Positions 15,663-29,890 of a DNA stretch of 64,000 nucleotides are shown here, one piece after another. A program made the translations under genes and the position numbers. Every line of letters begins with the position of its first letter. Position 1 is the stretch's first letter. The DNA is from Circinella umbellata (lineage: Eukaryota > Mucoromycota > Mucoromycetes > Mucorales > Lichtheimiaceae), in the NCBI GenBank assembly GCA_025093555.1, contig JAIWNF010000080.1:93485-157484 (forward strand), written 5' to 3'. The notes beneath the pieces were generated by a model. That model made no database searches, was not told the DNA's origin, and saw nothing but the letters and a program-made list of their open reading frames with translations.

Positions 15663-15719
15663 GTTATAGAAAAAAAAGGGATGGATAATAAAGAGGTCTA
15701 AAAATTAAAATAATATAAT

Positions 15720-17928
<2,209 letters not shown>

Positions 17929-20900
17929 TTTCGTATATGTATATATAAATAAATATATATAGTATCAATCAAGTAGGGAGAGAAGATAAGATCGAACAAT
18001 AGTTTGAGTTGTTGTGCGTTAATGCACGCTGCTTAATCGTTATATTGGTCGTTATTTTGTCAATAAAGAATGGTGAAAAAACTGAGGGAGAAAATTAAAT
18101 AATAAAAAGAGAAAGGTAAGAAAAAAAAAAAAAGGGCTGGGAATAATTATTATAAAACCCATCCTTTTAATTTTTTCTACTAAAAAAGAAGTATTATGGA
18201 ACCATTCTTTTACTTTCTTTCTCACTCTCTCTCACGCGGGCTCTAAAAGGATGAGGGAGGAGTGGGCGGGTGATGAAGAGAATAATAAGCTTTTTTTATT
18301 TTGTTATCTTTTTCATTATTAAATTAATTGAGATTTCCAATTCACCGGTCCTCTTGTTCACTTAATAAATAGAGTGACAAGAACGGACGCTAAGATAATT
18401 GAAGTTATCTTATTGCACTTCTTTCGGCTCAGAAATCCAACGGTTTTATACTGAAAGTGAATCTCTTTTTTCCCCCCCTCAAAAGAGAGAAGAAGAAAAA
18501 AGAAAAAACCTCAAAATGGAAAGACTGGAATTTGACATAGAGCGCTTAAAGAAAATTTTTTTTATACTTGTTTCAAAATATCGAAAAGTCCTATTCATTT
18601 TTAAAAAATCAACTTGTGGGTGGCGTTCTAAAGAATTTTATTTTTTATTTTGGATATTAATAAGTTAAACATGAGTTCCTTGTTCCTTTTAGTAAGGTCT
18701 TCTTGCATAATGGGGTAATTAAAACGGTGCATTAGATTAAAATCTTCTATCAATTATAAAATACTACGTATGTCAGTTAATTATCATTACGCAAAAATGT
18801 TTATCATCCAAAACATGAGCAAGGCTGTTTTTATATAGCTCAAAACATGTTTACTATATGCAATGACATATATTATCCCTCTTTAAGAATAAACATTTTT
18901 ACCTAAAAATAATATTGCAATAGGAGGTTGATTTTAGTATATTTATATTCTACCCATGTGCTTGTCTGTCCGTTTCAGTGGATAATTTTATGGATCGGAC
19001 TTGTGGACCCGGATAATGGATTTACTATATACTTGAGTACTCTTTCCTTATGTGTATATTATTCTTCACACTAATCCTTTAATCTTAATAAAATGTAAAG
19101 CGAGTTATTTTTTTGTAGAATTCTTAGCTATCATTTTATAACATAAAGAGAGCAACTGTATATATCTATATAAATGAAGATGAATAATATATTCTACCAT
19201 AAACAAATCAACTTTCTGCTATATACACATTAATGTAATATATATTTCTTTGTCTCCACGCAAAGCAGAAAACTAATTCTAGTTACTATGATTTTTTTTT
19301 CTTTTTGCGTTTTCACACGTAGCTTATGAAATTTTCTCGTGTTTCCAGGGTTACTCCCTAGTAACTGTTTTTGCTTCAGAATATATAAATGATCATTTTG
19401 GATGGGAGAAGGAGGAAGACAACAAATTATTGCTTTCAAATTAGTATTTTTCTCTATTAGCACATACCAATGATCATACTGGTAACTTTTTTTTTTTTTG
19501 GAATTAAGCATCCTTATTACTAGTATCACTCCTTAAAAAAAATCCCGTCTTTTTAACAGTTTGAATTGGTTGGGCAATGTTTGAGAGCTCACCGAGTCTA
19601 AAGTTTCTTTGGTGGGTCCCCCTCCCCAAAACAAAACTCAATATACATCAATTACTCACCTACTTTCTTTTCTAAATATTGTGTGTGTGTATTTCTTTAG
19701 TATGATCTGTTGCCCAATATATATATGTATCACCTTTTTCATGTCAAATTCAAGTTGAGTTTTCTGAATAAACATAATAAAGGAATGTAATGAATAGAAA
19801 TGCTTATAAAGAAAGTATATCTTGGCCATTAACGACATTTTCAAAAGATGACAAAGAGATGCCAGCAAAGCGATTCTCGATCTCTCTCGAAAAGTTATTG
19901 GCTTTGGTAGAAACGCCCAGTTTCGCCCTGGGACAAAGCTGGTTGTTTCTTACGAACTTGACCGAGGAGGAAGTGATGAAGCACCCATATGATAGACCTA
20001 CAATCCAACTCTGGCCTAGAGACGTGCGTAGTATGGTAATATAAATATGCTTTTTTTTAAAATAATATCACGTACCTTTAAAAACTTTACCGAGGAGGGC
20101 CAAAGGATATACTGATAAACCTACAATTCAACTCTGGGGAAAAAGCGCGTGTATTATAGCAATATAAATATGTTTGTTAAATAACACCACGACGTACCTT
20201 TTGTCCCACACACGCCCCAAATTCCCCCTCCAGTCAATCTGTTTAAGCTATATATACATATAAAGAACAGTAATTAGTAGTTAATTTAATTTATACAACC
20301 CCCTTTCTTTTCTTTTCTTTTCTCTCTCCTTCACCTCTTGTTACTCACAGGCACAATATAACGCGCTCTATACCGTTTTATATCACTGTACTTCCTCAAC
20401 GTACAGTGATTCAATAGCGATCAACCACAGGGGTTTTCATAAATATCTTGACAGAAAATAAAGTTAGCAACCAACAAAGTCAAGACAAATGACTTGAGTA
20501 AAAAAAAAGGTACTTTGTCACTATAGTACAGAAAAAAATGAGTTGATTAGAAGAGTGTTATTAGCTATGTAATAAATGAATGGAGAAGGAAAATGGAGTG
20601 AGGAACAAATAAGAAAGAGAAGCAAAAGGGTTGTCAAGGAAAAAAAAGTGAAAAATAAAATAAATGCGCGTTCTTCATTTCTCAAAAAAAAAAAATCTGC
20701 TTAGCACGAAATAATTAAAATGTGTAAAAAAGGATGGAAAAGGATGACAATCCGTTTCACGTTTTATGCTTCATGCCCTTATTCTAAAAGAAAAAGAAAA
20801 GTAAAATAGGGTGTGCCTTATTTGCATAATGATATAAAAAAAAAGTTGGGTCTGAAAAGCGTATTACCCAATGAGAAAACCCAGAAGAACTTGCCAAATT

Positions 20901-21732
20901 CATATATGCGATTCTTTCTAGAAAAAATAAGTAAAAGATTGAACCATAAAATAATGTCTTATGATTGAATGCTCTTAAGAGATCGAGTTATAACTTTACA
21001 ATAAAAAATTATAAACTGTCAAAATTGATGTTATTAGTTACCAAGAGTAGCCGGTATAAGAATAATTGCTGTTATGGTAACAATTACATATATGGATCGA
21101 GTTTTTTCTTTAAAAAAATAAAAGTTTTAATAGATTACAGGAACATTCAAAGATTTTCGTAACCAAAAGTTTTTTTTTTTCATTCCATAATACGTATTTG
21201 TGAAGGAGGTCCATGTGTAAGGGCGATCTTGTTAGTGACTACGAGTGAATGTAGCCTTGGACTGCAAGTAATTTTTGCTGTTCCTAACTTGTCTATTTAT
21301 TTAGTATTATATTTGATACTCAATAATACATGAGGATACCAATAATAATAATAATACAAGTAGTCTTTGGTAAGAGCAATGCTGCCCTTGTGGTGGCAGA
21401 ATCAAAGAGAAATAATTATAACCTGATTCTTTTATTGTTTCCCATGAACAAATACACATATTTTAAATATACAAGTGTATCAGCCACCATGCATACAAAA
21501 AAGAGTGCTGTAGTATTTTATTCAACGAGACTCGCCTTACTATTATAAACAAGGCCTTTTTGTTCACTATTTTTATTATTGAAATAAAAAAAAGAAAGTA
21601 TTTTATAATCAATCTTGTCTATAGAGATTATGTACGTACATAATAGGATAATTTGAATTAAACAAATTTTCGTGTTCGCGTTTCTCCGATTATTTTCTTC
21701 TCTTCGCGTTTATCTCCTCTTTATAAATATCT
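17929..21732. other. Intergenic region upstream of PKA and of the first CENP-L-like gene
   Basis: The first ~500 bases include pyrimidine- and purine-rich runs typical of a fungal promoter/leader for PKA. A tandem duplication lies at 19955-20205. An 85-codon frame at 19790-20044 overlaps it and has no recognised domain. No other gene is supportable. Confidence 0.5.
19955..20205. repeat. Imperfect tandem duplication, period about 128 bp
   Basis: Unit 1 starts at 19955 (AACTTGACCGAGGAGG) and unit 2 at 20083 (AACTTTACCGAGGAGG). Both run through CCTACAATYCAACTCTGG, an AATATAAATATG run and end near CACGTACCTT / GACGTACCTT. Unit 2 has small indels. It may be decayed coding sequence, because unit 1 lies in an open frame, but I do not recognise it. 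Confidence 0.7.
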
Positions 21733-23090
21733 ATGACAAGTAAAATAAGAAGAGGTAAATGTTTTACTCTTTGAAAACAAATAAAATAAAAATATATAAA
21801 ACTCACACATTTCTTTTTTTTTTATTATTAATTAATTAGCTGATTTGTTAAATAGAACTTTTACCACTTACAAATGTTCCACTTTACATGGATTCTCTCC
21901 TACTCAACCTAAACAAAGAACTCGTACAATAAAATCATTGCGAGAACATTTATGTACAGAATTTGATTTATTTATGAATAATGAAGAAGAAGAAGAAGAA
22001 GGAAATATACTTAAAAAAATTGAATTAAAACGGTTTCGAGTAGATGGTTGGGATTCTTGTATGTAAATATATATTTTATTTAAATGTTTATATATATATA
22101 TTAAGTTATTAAACAAAAAAAGAAACGTACATATGATTAGCATGCCCTTTTATAGAACTTCGTGTAGCGATCGAATTTGAAAATGAAGATAGTATTTCTC
22201 TGACTACTATTTCTATGATTCCAAGTCAAGAACAATCTTTGAATAAAAGTAATATTTAGTAAAGACTAAGAGAAAAGTGAAAGAAAATGTACTAAATGAA
22301 AATATATATATATATATATATTTATTTATAGGTTATTCATCCTATCCTATTTTACTTGTACGAGGAAAACCTGAAGTATGGACAATGATAAAACCATGGA
22401 TGGTATGGTCATTTAATTGTCATATAAATCTTTTAGATATACCAACAAGTATTTCAGAATCTATTGTTAAATGGTGTGGTGAACGTATAATTAAATCTGG
22501 TAATTATATATTATATAGCAAATATAGTCTAAAAAACAAACTAAAGGATACAAATCTAAAATATAGTTAAAGAAGAAGAAAAAGGAGGATCCAATATATT
22601 AGAATTAGAGTTTATGGTGAAACATGAACCAGAAGAAGATTTGTTTGGTTTACCTTCTGAAAAGAAGATTGATCCAGTTACTTTTCCTCTTGATAGTAAA
22701 GAGATAAAGAGATATTTTGAAATGTAAGTAATTGTTATCTACATAATGATAGGATAGTGTTATTAACTCTTTTATTTAAATAGTATTAAAGAGAATAATG
22801 AATTATCACTCATTGATATTCTTCCAAAACAAAAATATATCAACAAGAACAACATAAAATTATCTGAATTAGTTTTTAATTTAATAAGATTGGGTTCACC
22901 CATTGTTCATATTGATATAAAAAATAATAAACTGAAGGTAAATTATAAGCTATTTATGAATAAAAAGGTGTGAATACTCATTTATTATTATTATTATTAT
23001 TATTAGTTTCTTGCTGGAACATCCAAACAAGATTTAGTTCAAATTTTACAAGAATTATGTAAAGCTTCATTATTACCTAATAATAAATAA
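21733..23090 (+). CDS. CENPL: CENP-L-like kinetochore protein, copy A
   Basis: CENP-L (Iml3/Fta1) is a subunit of the constitutive centromere-associated network and pairs with CENP-N. Seven exons: 21733-21754, 21840-22058, 22141-22248, 22332-22499, 22567-22723, 22784-22937 and 23007-23090; 303 residues, all junctions GT-AG and in frame. The N-terminus after a 7-codon first exon reads LNRTFTTYKCSTLHGFS, matching the start of the CENP-L domain. VDGWDS, YPILLVRGKPEVW, then WSFNCHINLLDI and IVKWC follow the order of human CENP-L (Trp-Gly block, PLFLANG, WFQKTFDC, MAAMW). The C-terminus LVFNLIRLGSPIVHIDI plus an ILQELCKA helix also matches. The acceptor of exon 3 is GATTAG at 22140; the nearer ATAG at 22155 would give a stop. 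It is followed 144 bp later by a paralogue. Confidence 0.8.
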
Positions 23091-23234
23091 TTCAAATCAT
23101 TATTAAAAAACTACTATCTTTTATTGACAACAATCCTGTGTTTTAAATTTTATCAGGAACGCGTCTATATTTAGTTTTTTTTTTTTTTTTTCCTTCTACG
23201 CGTTCTTTCTGTTTCTTATAATACAATTTTAATA

Positions 23235-24602
23235 ATGTTACGTTATAAAAATCCAAGTGCAGGATTAGGTATTATTATTATTATTATTATTAAGTCAAAA
23301 TATTCACGTTACTCACTTTTACATTTATTATATTATAGCTAATCTTGTTGAAAAGTCTTTCGAAATGTATGAATGTTCACCTTTCTATAACTTTCGTACT
23401 GAACGACGACAATGTGCCCGTTTTGAAAGTTCATTAGAAAAATATTTAAAAACCAAATTAAGTTTAACGACTGTTAATAAAAAAAATAACGATGATAATC
23501 AAAAACGATCTGATATAACGAATAGCAAGGGTGAAATTCATAAAGTGAATATTCAACCATATCCTATTGAAGGATGGGATTCTCGTATGTAATATATAAC
23601 ATAATAATCATAATCATAATAATATATGATAACTTAATTTTTATTCACTTTTTTTATTTATACATAGCTTATACCCCAGTAGAAATTACTTTAACTGCAC
23701 GACTCTATACTTTAAAACATAATCTTGATGTTACTATTATTATGCTTCCAAATAAAGAACAACCTGAAACTGAAGATGATAGTAAGTATTATATGAATAA
23801 AAATAAAATAAAAATAAAAATAAAAATACTTATAAGTTTTTTCATTAGCATTTTGTTCATATCCACTTATTCTTGTACGATGTAATATTCGATTATGGAC
23901 ACCCATATCTTTATGGATTGAAAAATCATTTGATTGTAAAATATTTAAATTAAGTGCATCAACGAATATGTTGGGAAATATTGCTGAATGGTGGGCTAGT
24001 TATTTATTTCAACTACCCATTAGTGGAGATGAACGAGTTTATGGTAATATATATATATATATAATAACTGGATAAGATAGGATAGAATAAAACTAATCTA
24101 TTTATTATATATAGTAAATGATGTAAATAAGAAAAGTCGAAATAATCTCGAATTAGAATTTACTACAACAATTACTCCAGAAATTAATACATTTACTATT
24201 TCACTTGATATGGAAGACGTAAGAAATATATTTCGAATGTAAGTATTAAATACATTGAATAGGGGGAGAAAATAGAATGATATAGTTTCTAATAATAAGA
24301 ATAATAAAAAGTATTAGAGCAAGTAATATGACACTTTTGGAAGCAGTGAGTAAACAGATATTCAATACAATGAAATTGGATTTATCTTCATTTACATTAA
24401 CAAGATTAGGAAGTCCAATTGTTTATATTGATCTTAACAAGAATAAATTAAAGGTAGAAATCCACTTTAAAGAGAGAGAGAGAGATAGTATGTGATGAAT
24501 AATAATATATATTTTACTTAGATGTTAAGTGGATCACCTAAATTACAACTTATCCGAGTATTAGAAGATTTATGTACAGCAGCAACAACAACCCATTTTT
24601 AA
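23235..24602 (+). CDS. CENPL: CENP-L-like kinetochore protein, copy B (tandem paralogue)
   Basis: Second CENP-L-type gene, same strand as copy A. Seven exons: 23235-23268, 23339-23584, 23668-23781, 23849-24043, 24115-24238, 24318-24453 and 24522-24602; 309 residues. Intron positions and phases match copy A one for one. Conserved points: KSFEMYECSPFYNF, IEGWDS, YPLILVRCNIRLW, WIEKSFDCKIFKLSAS, IAEWWASYLF, FTISLDMEDVRNIF, LTRLGSPIVYIDLNKNKLK and LIRVLEDLCTAA. WIEKSFDC and the C-terminal hydrophobic helix agree well with CENP-L of animals. The acceptor of exon 6 is ambiguous (AAG at 24311 or TAG at 24317, same frame). The two copies are divergent except for the intron pattern and signature residues, so the duplication is not recent. 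Because CENP-L and CENP-N are distant structural relatives, one copy could act in the CENP-N role; that is inference. Confidence 0.8.
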
Positions 24603-25219
24603 AAGTGTATATTATTCCCTACCCCCTCCTCCTCCTTTATAAAAAAAAACCAGTTTCTTTGTGTTAATTGTACATTCTATTAAATAGTCAATATAAATAT
24701 ATACTGAATTGAATAATGAAAATAATAATAATAATAGGTATTAATAGTAAATAAATATATAAATATAAAAACAAACAAAGAAACTATTTATTATGGACTG
24801 AAAATCAAAAAATCACTTGATCCCTATTTTGATATCTAAAAAAGAAAAAAAAACTTTTTGTACTACCACAAACATCGAAAGGTTTTCTACAAAACGTTAA
24901 GTGGGGAGACCTTTTACTAGAAATAAAGGGGAAAGGGGAGAGTGAACTCTCTTTTTTACTTAACTTTATATTACAAACCACACCACATTTTAGAATTCAA
25001 TGACATTATTGTTATTATTATAAACTTTTTCTCTCTCTCTTTCTTTTTTCTCTTTCATTATTATTAAAACAATTCTCATTCTTCTATTATTTTTATTATA
25101 TACCTCTTATTATTATTATTACTACAACGTTTTTTTTTTACTTTGCCACCTCCCTTAAAAGTTAACTATTAAAAACACATACATACATATATATAGCGTT
25201 CAATCGTTTGACAGCAATC
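24603..25219. other. Intergenic region, promoter of the 25.2 kb gene
   Basis: AT-rich with a long C/T-rich tract at about 25020-25150, a common fungal promoter feature. No gene seen. Confidence 0.5.
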
Positions 25220-26770
25220 ATGGTAAAAGACACAGCACCACCTAAAGCTGTCAACATTGTACGGCCTTCTCATAGTTTTATGCCACAAAAACCAGCATCT
25301 CGAGTTTCTTCAACTTCATCTTCACAAGTAAGTTTTGTAAGTGCTCCTCCAACTACTTATCTTTATCAACAGCAACAACAACAACAACAACAAAATAATA
25401 ATCATAATCAATATCAACGTCATCACAAAGCACCTCGAGTTACTTCTACAACGAAAGTTCATAATACCGTCAATCATCCTACTACTACTAATAAACCTGT
25501 ACTTAATATTTATCATCCCCCTTCACCACCTCAACAACAACAACAACAACAACAACAACGCCCGAAAACATTTAGTATAATAGATACTTCAACTCACAGA
25601 CGTTCCGTCATTGCATCTTCTTCTTCTTCTTCATTATCAAATTCACATTACTCCCATCATAATAATTCTTCAACTGCTAGTTTGTCACCACCTTCACCAC
25701 CACCCCCCGTACCACAAAATACTCATTCAACATCTTCGTTTTCTTCCATTAATTCATCACAAAGTCAAAATCATCAACAGCATCGACCTCATTTTGAAAT
25801 ATATAAACCACCTTCAAGGGCAAAAACATTAGCTGTAACTCCTGCTGGTCTGGTATCACAGCCACATTCACCTCGTCGTTCTCTTACCAACCAAAATAAT
25901 ACGCATCATCCTATACGAAATGTTGTTGGTCTTATATCAAAACCTTCTTCTCCTTCTTATGAAGAACAACCTACCCATCACAATCATAATAATATAATAC
26001 ATGATCAAAGTCCAGATGAACTTTCTGATCAAGATGATGATAATCATGATTTGGATGAGGATGATGAGGATGATGATGAAAATGAAGAAGAAGAAGAAGA
26101 GGATGAAGAAGTGAGTGAAGCTCGAGTTAATCGTAAGGTAAAAATATAAAAGCTCAAGTAGGGGGGTTGTTGGTTGGAATAAATTGGATATTCTTCATTT
26201 AACTTATACATGATAATAGATTGCCGATTTAGAAATATCCAATCAATCGTTACTTGCTGTTAATTCCATGTTAGAAGCCACTGTACGTAAACAAGCATCT
26301 GAAGTTGCAAAAATGAAAAGTCAAATAAGGTAAAATTGTTTGAATAAAACCTTCCTTACTATCAAAAATCATTGGGAAACTTATAATTCGTCTTTATATA
26401 TATATCTACAGTGGACAACATCCTATTGAACCTATATTACCATTACCATTACCTGTTGAAAAAACAGATATATCGGATGATGAATGGGAAAAGGATGAAC
26501 AATTTTGTCGATTATTTAGAATGACTGAACAAATGATTGATCAAGGTCAAAAAGCACTTTCATTTGAATTTAAAGCAATGGGACGTGTATTATCCCAATA
26601 TAATCAAGAAGAAGAAGAAGATGATGATGATAATGATGATATAAGCGATGATGAAAAGAATCAAAATAAAGGTAAAAGGAGAAATGGGGAATATAGCTTA
26701 AAGGTTAATAATTATATTATGAAACTAACAGTTATTTTATATAGAAATTAAAAATGAACAATCTTATTAA
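25220..26770 (+). CDS. Q/N/S/P-rich acidic protein with a short helical motif; function unknown
   Basis: Start ATG at 25220 (MVKDTAPPKAVNIV). Exon 1 (25220-26137) codes for ~306 mostly disordered residues: two poly-Gln runs, a poly-Ser run, several SPP/PSPP motifs, and a strongly acidic end of Asp/Glu. Exon 2 (26220-26329) holds ADLEISNQSLLAVNSMLEA, followed by a Lys-rich amphipathic helix. A similar DLEISN-SLL motif occurs in fungal proteins of unknown function (from memory, not checked). Exon 3 (26412-26671) has another helical region ending in Glu/Asp runs. A fourth exon (26745-26770) is inferred from GTAAAA...TATAG; without that splice the protein would end at 26751. It is likely a nuclear or regulatory scaffold, but nothing shows this directly. 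Confidence 0.65.
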
Positions 26771-27077
26771 AATATTGTAGAGAATCGCATCCTTCATCTA
26801 TCATATCCATATCATACATACACATCACATTTACATACATTACATATTATTATCAATTATAAATTATTTGCTCTGGATCTTTCCTCCCTTTTTTCTCTCT
26901 CCAGTTCAAAAATATACACACATTATTATCCCATTTTTGAAAAGAAAATCTCTTATGACCCAACATGGAATTCATAATCAGAATTTATATACAAGTTTCA
27001 TTGAATTCGGAAAGATGAGGGGAAAGAAAAAAAAAAAAAAACGAAAACAAAACATTGTGTGGGTAAGTTTAATCATT

Positions 27078-27426
27078 TTAACGATGACGATGATCAATAA
27101 AATCTTCAACAATATGAGCAGTTTCTTTAGCATTACGTTCATCTGCTTGACTACTTTGTCTTCGTTCTCTACGTTCTCTTTCTTCCATTTTGTCCACTTC
27201 TTTCTATAAATTATAGAGTGGGGGTCAATGAATTGATCTATCCATATTATAACTTGTAGATGTAAAAACTTACCCAACTTAGACTGGAAGCTTCATCCGA
27301 AGGTGCTTCTTGATCTTGATTTCCACCAAATAGATCAAGACCTTGAGAAGTGTTTTGATCACAAATCATTGGTTCACCACTATCTTCAATAGTTTCTATT
27401 GTTACTTTATGCTTTTGACCTGACAT
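27078..27426 (-). CDS. Small conserved-looking protein, 92 residues, unknown function
   Basis: Two exons, 27274-27426 and 27078-27203, joined by a clean GTAAGT...TATAG intron in phase 0. The N-terminal half (MSGQKHKVTIETIEDSGEP) is acidic and polar. The C-terminal half is a charged helix beginning SLSWKEVDKMEERERRERR and ending IVEDFIDHRHR-stop. There is no signal peptide or membrane segment. It converges with the 25.2 kb gene, their ends about 300 bp apart. The strong splice signals and non-repetitive composition support a real gene; I cannot name the family. Confidence 0.6.
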
Positions 27427-28737
27427 GATAATTTATTATTTTTTGTAAAAAAGTAAACAATTCGAATAAGAAGAATAAAAAAAGAAAAAGCTTAAAAGAA
27501 AAAAAAAAAACAGAAACCGTGGGGTTTTTTTTTTCGCATCGATTTTTATGCAGTTTTGAGCCAATCATATTTTTTATTACTTAGACTGGGGAAAAGAGAG
27601 AATCCAATTTTTTTTATACAAGTTTCTCCCCCATTATATAATAGTAGTAAATAGTAGCTGCCTTTTTATTACCAAAATCAAAACAACTCCGCTTTGGATA
27701 TCTTTATTCCTTTCTTATATTTAAATGTTTATAATTATATGTTGACAACTACATCTTTTTGATTTGATATGTTGCGTTCTACATGTGAATATTATTCTTC
27801 ACGATAAATAGAAAAACTATAGTCGTGGTGAGACAAAGTTTTCATTAGTTTAGCATAAATATATAATCAAAGGCTTTTCGAAAACCCGAAAAGACGGATA
27901 CTAGAGAAATGGGGATACCTTAATATATCAACAAATCACCAAGGACAACAAAAAAGTGTCTAAATCTTTCTATGACAACCTTTTAATATAATTGGGTAGC
28001 ATAGCAACATTCTTTTTCTACTTCAACCTCTTTCCCCTATTTACTTGATTTTAAACAAAAAAGAACAATAGAAGGAAAAGAATTAGAATTAAAAAAAATT
28101 GGGGATCGACAACTGATCTATTTATCACTTTTTTTTTTTTTTGCGGGTGATAAAATAAATTATATCAATGTTAACGTTGATGATCCTCATGGATATATAT
28201 GTAAGATCTTATTTATTTATATCTCATCACATATACACATGAGTCAAATAAGGTTTAGAACGGAAAGCGGTCGAGAATTCCGTTCCTCTCTGGCTCGCTC
28301 TTTGATGCACAGTATATACAGAAATAGTAAGCCAGACAAATTGGTCCGTTGGTGTTACAGTGGATCAGGGCCGCGCCTTCATTTTTATTTTATTTTTTTT
28401 TACTGCTCATGCTCCATATTGAAATATCAAAATAACTTAAAAAGAAAAGGCATATGTTCAATATAGATATATATATTTGCTTAAGAGTTACTTTTTCCAG
28501 AGAGCATAATAAGGTGTAAAAACAAAAAAATGATGATTGATTTGAAAAGAATGAGGATGCTATTTTTATCAACTTATTGCTAGAAAGGGGGAATCCCAAA
28601 AAAAAAAAAAAAAAGAAATCCTTTCTCCGCCTTCTCTATCTCTTTTTATTTATTTTTATTTTTTTCTATTTTATTTTGACTACTTATCTTCAATATACTT
28701 CATTTTCCATAAAATATATAAATTAATCAAGAAAAAA
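27427..28737. other. Divergent intergenic region
   Basis: Contains the upstream regions of the 27.1 kb gene (minus) and the 28.7 kb gene (plus), including poly-T and CT-rich tracts. A 75-codon frame at 28239-28466 has no motif and is not called. Confidence 0.5.
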
Positions 28738-29890
28738 ATGCAACTAAATACTCGGTCATTGTTTTTATTCGCATGTCTACTATTATCCATATTTACAGCT
28801 TATGCTGTTGAACTCGAAAAACGAGGTATGTTTCTTCAATATATTACTTTAAAATAGATGATGAACCTTTTTTTTTTTTTATTTACGCCCCTTATTTGAC
28901 ATTGCAATCTCGTTTGACTCACACACACACATGTATTCTGATCTGTGTATTATTTTATAGTACCACAAGAACAAGGAGGTAAAATAATAAAATAAAAGAT
29001 ATTTAAACGAAACAAAATAAAAGAGAGTTGAATAAATGATATATGTACTAAAGAAAATAAATTCAAATAAACAAATCAGGACAACAACCTGCTCCATCAA
29101 GTGCTGAATCTCAACCTCAACCACAACCACAACCTACAAATGCACCTGCACCTTCTGGAAGTGGAGGTGGATCTGCTCCTGCTTCTCAACCACCTAATAC
29201 AGCGGGTGGTCAACAACCTCAAGGCAATCAAACTGCAAATGCTTCTTCAGGTGGTGGTAATCCCGTTGCAGGATTACCAACGACTGGATCTTTTGGCAAC
29301 ACAATTTATCCTGGTGAAGCAACATTTATTGAACCTACAGGCAGTAAATCCGTTTCACCATTATATCGTATTGATTCACGAGAAAACGTTACTTTCCGTT
29401 GGGGATATTCCTCTTTACGTGTACGACCTGCCAATTTGACTTTGGCAGCTGTAGGTCCACAATCCGCTACTTATACTATTGCACAATTGGATGGTGGTGC
29501 TACGAGTGCTGTTTGGCATTTATCCGATGTACCTGCAGCAACTCCATTGTTCAATGGCATGTATCAAATTCAACTTTACGATCAACGTGGTGCAAGTGCT
29601 CCAGCACAACCAGGTTATTTGGCTCCAGCTTCACGATTAACTATTGCTTTTTATAATCCAGAATCTTATGGACCCATGAGTGGAAGTAAGTTTTTTTTTT
29701 TTTGATATGATATATTTCTATATTTTATGACTTAAATCACTAACTTTATATAATGATAGGTGATTATTGTCCAACATGTTTTTATGATGCAGGCAATAGG
29801 TTATTATCTCATACCTTTGGTGGACTTGGAATAGCATTTGGTATCGCATGCTTTACTTCTATTGCATTTATTTATAATCTTCTTCATTAA
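28738..29890 (+). CDS. Secreted/membrane-anchored fungal protein, DUF7137-like
   Basis: Exons 28738-28825, 28961-28978 (only 18 nt), 29080-29685 and 29760-29890 give 280 residues. The N-terminus (MQLNTRSLFLFACLLLSIFT) is a classic signal peptide, followed by a Lys-Arg site (ELEKR). A Gln/Pro/Ser/Gly-rich linker of ~65 residues leads to a beta-rich domain: YPGEATFIEP, PLYRIDSRENVTFRWGYSSL, ATYTIAQLDGG, GMYQIQLYDQRG. This pattern is that of the fungal cell-surface DUF7137 family as I remember it. The C-terminus is one hydrophobic helix (FGGLGIAFGIACFTSIAFIY), so it is probably a single-pass membrane protein with its domain facing outside. A CPTC pair precedes that helix. The role in the wall or at the surface is inferred. 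Confidence 0.75.

Noticed and set aside
29399..29656. Frame overlapping the DUF7137-like exon in another phase
   Set aside because: Shadow of the real exon 29080-29685.
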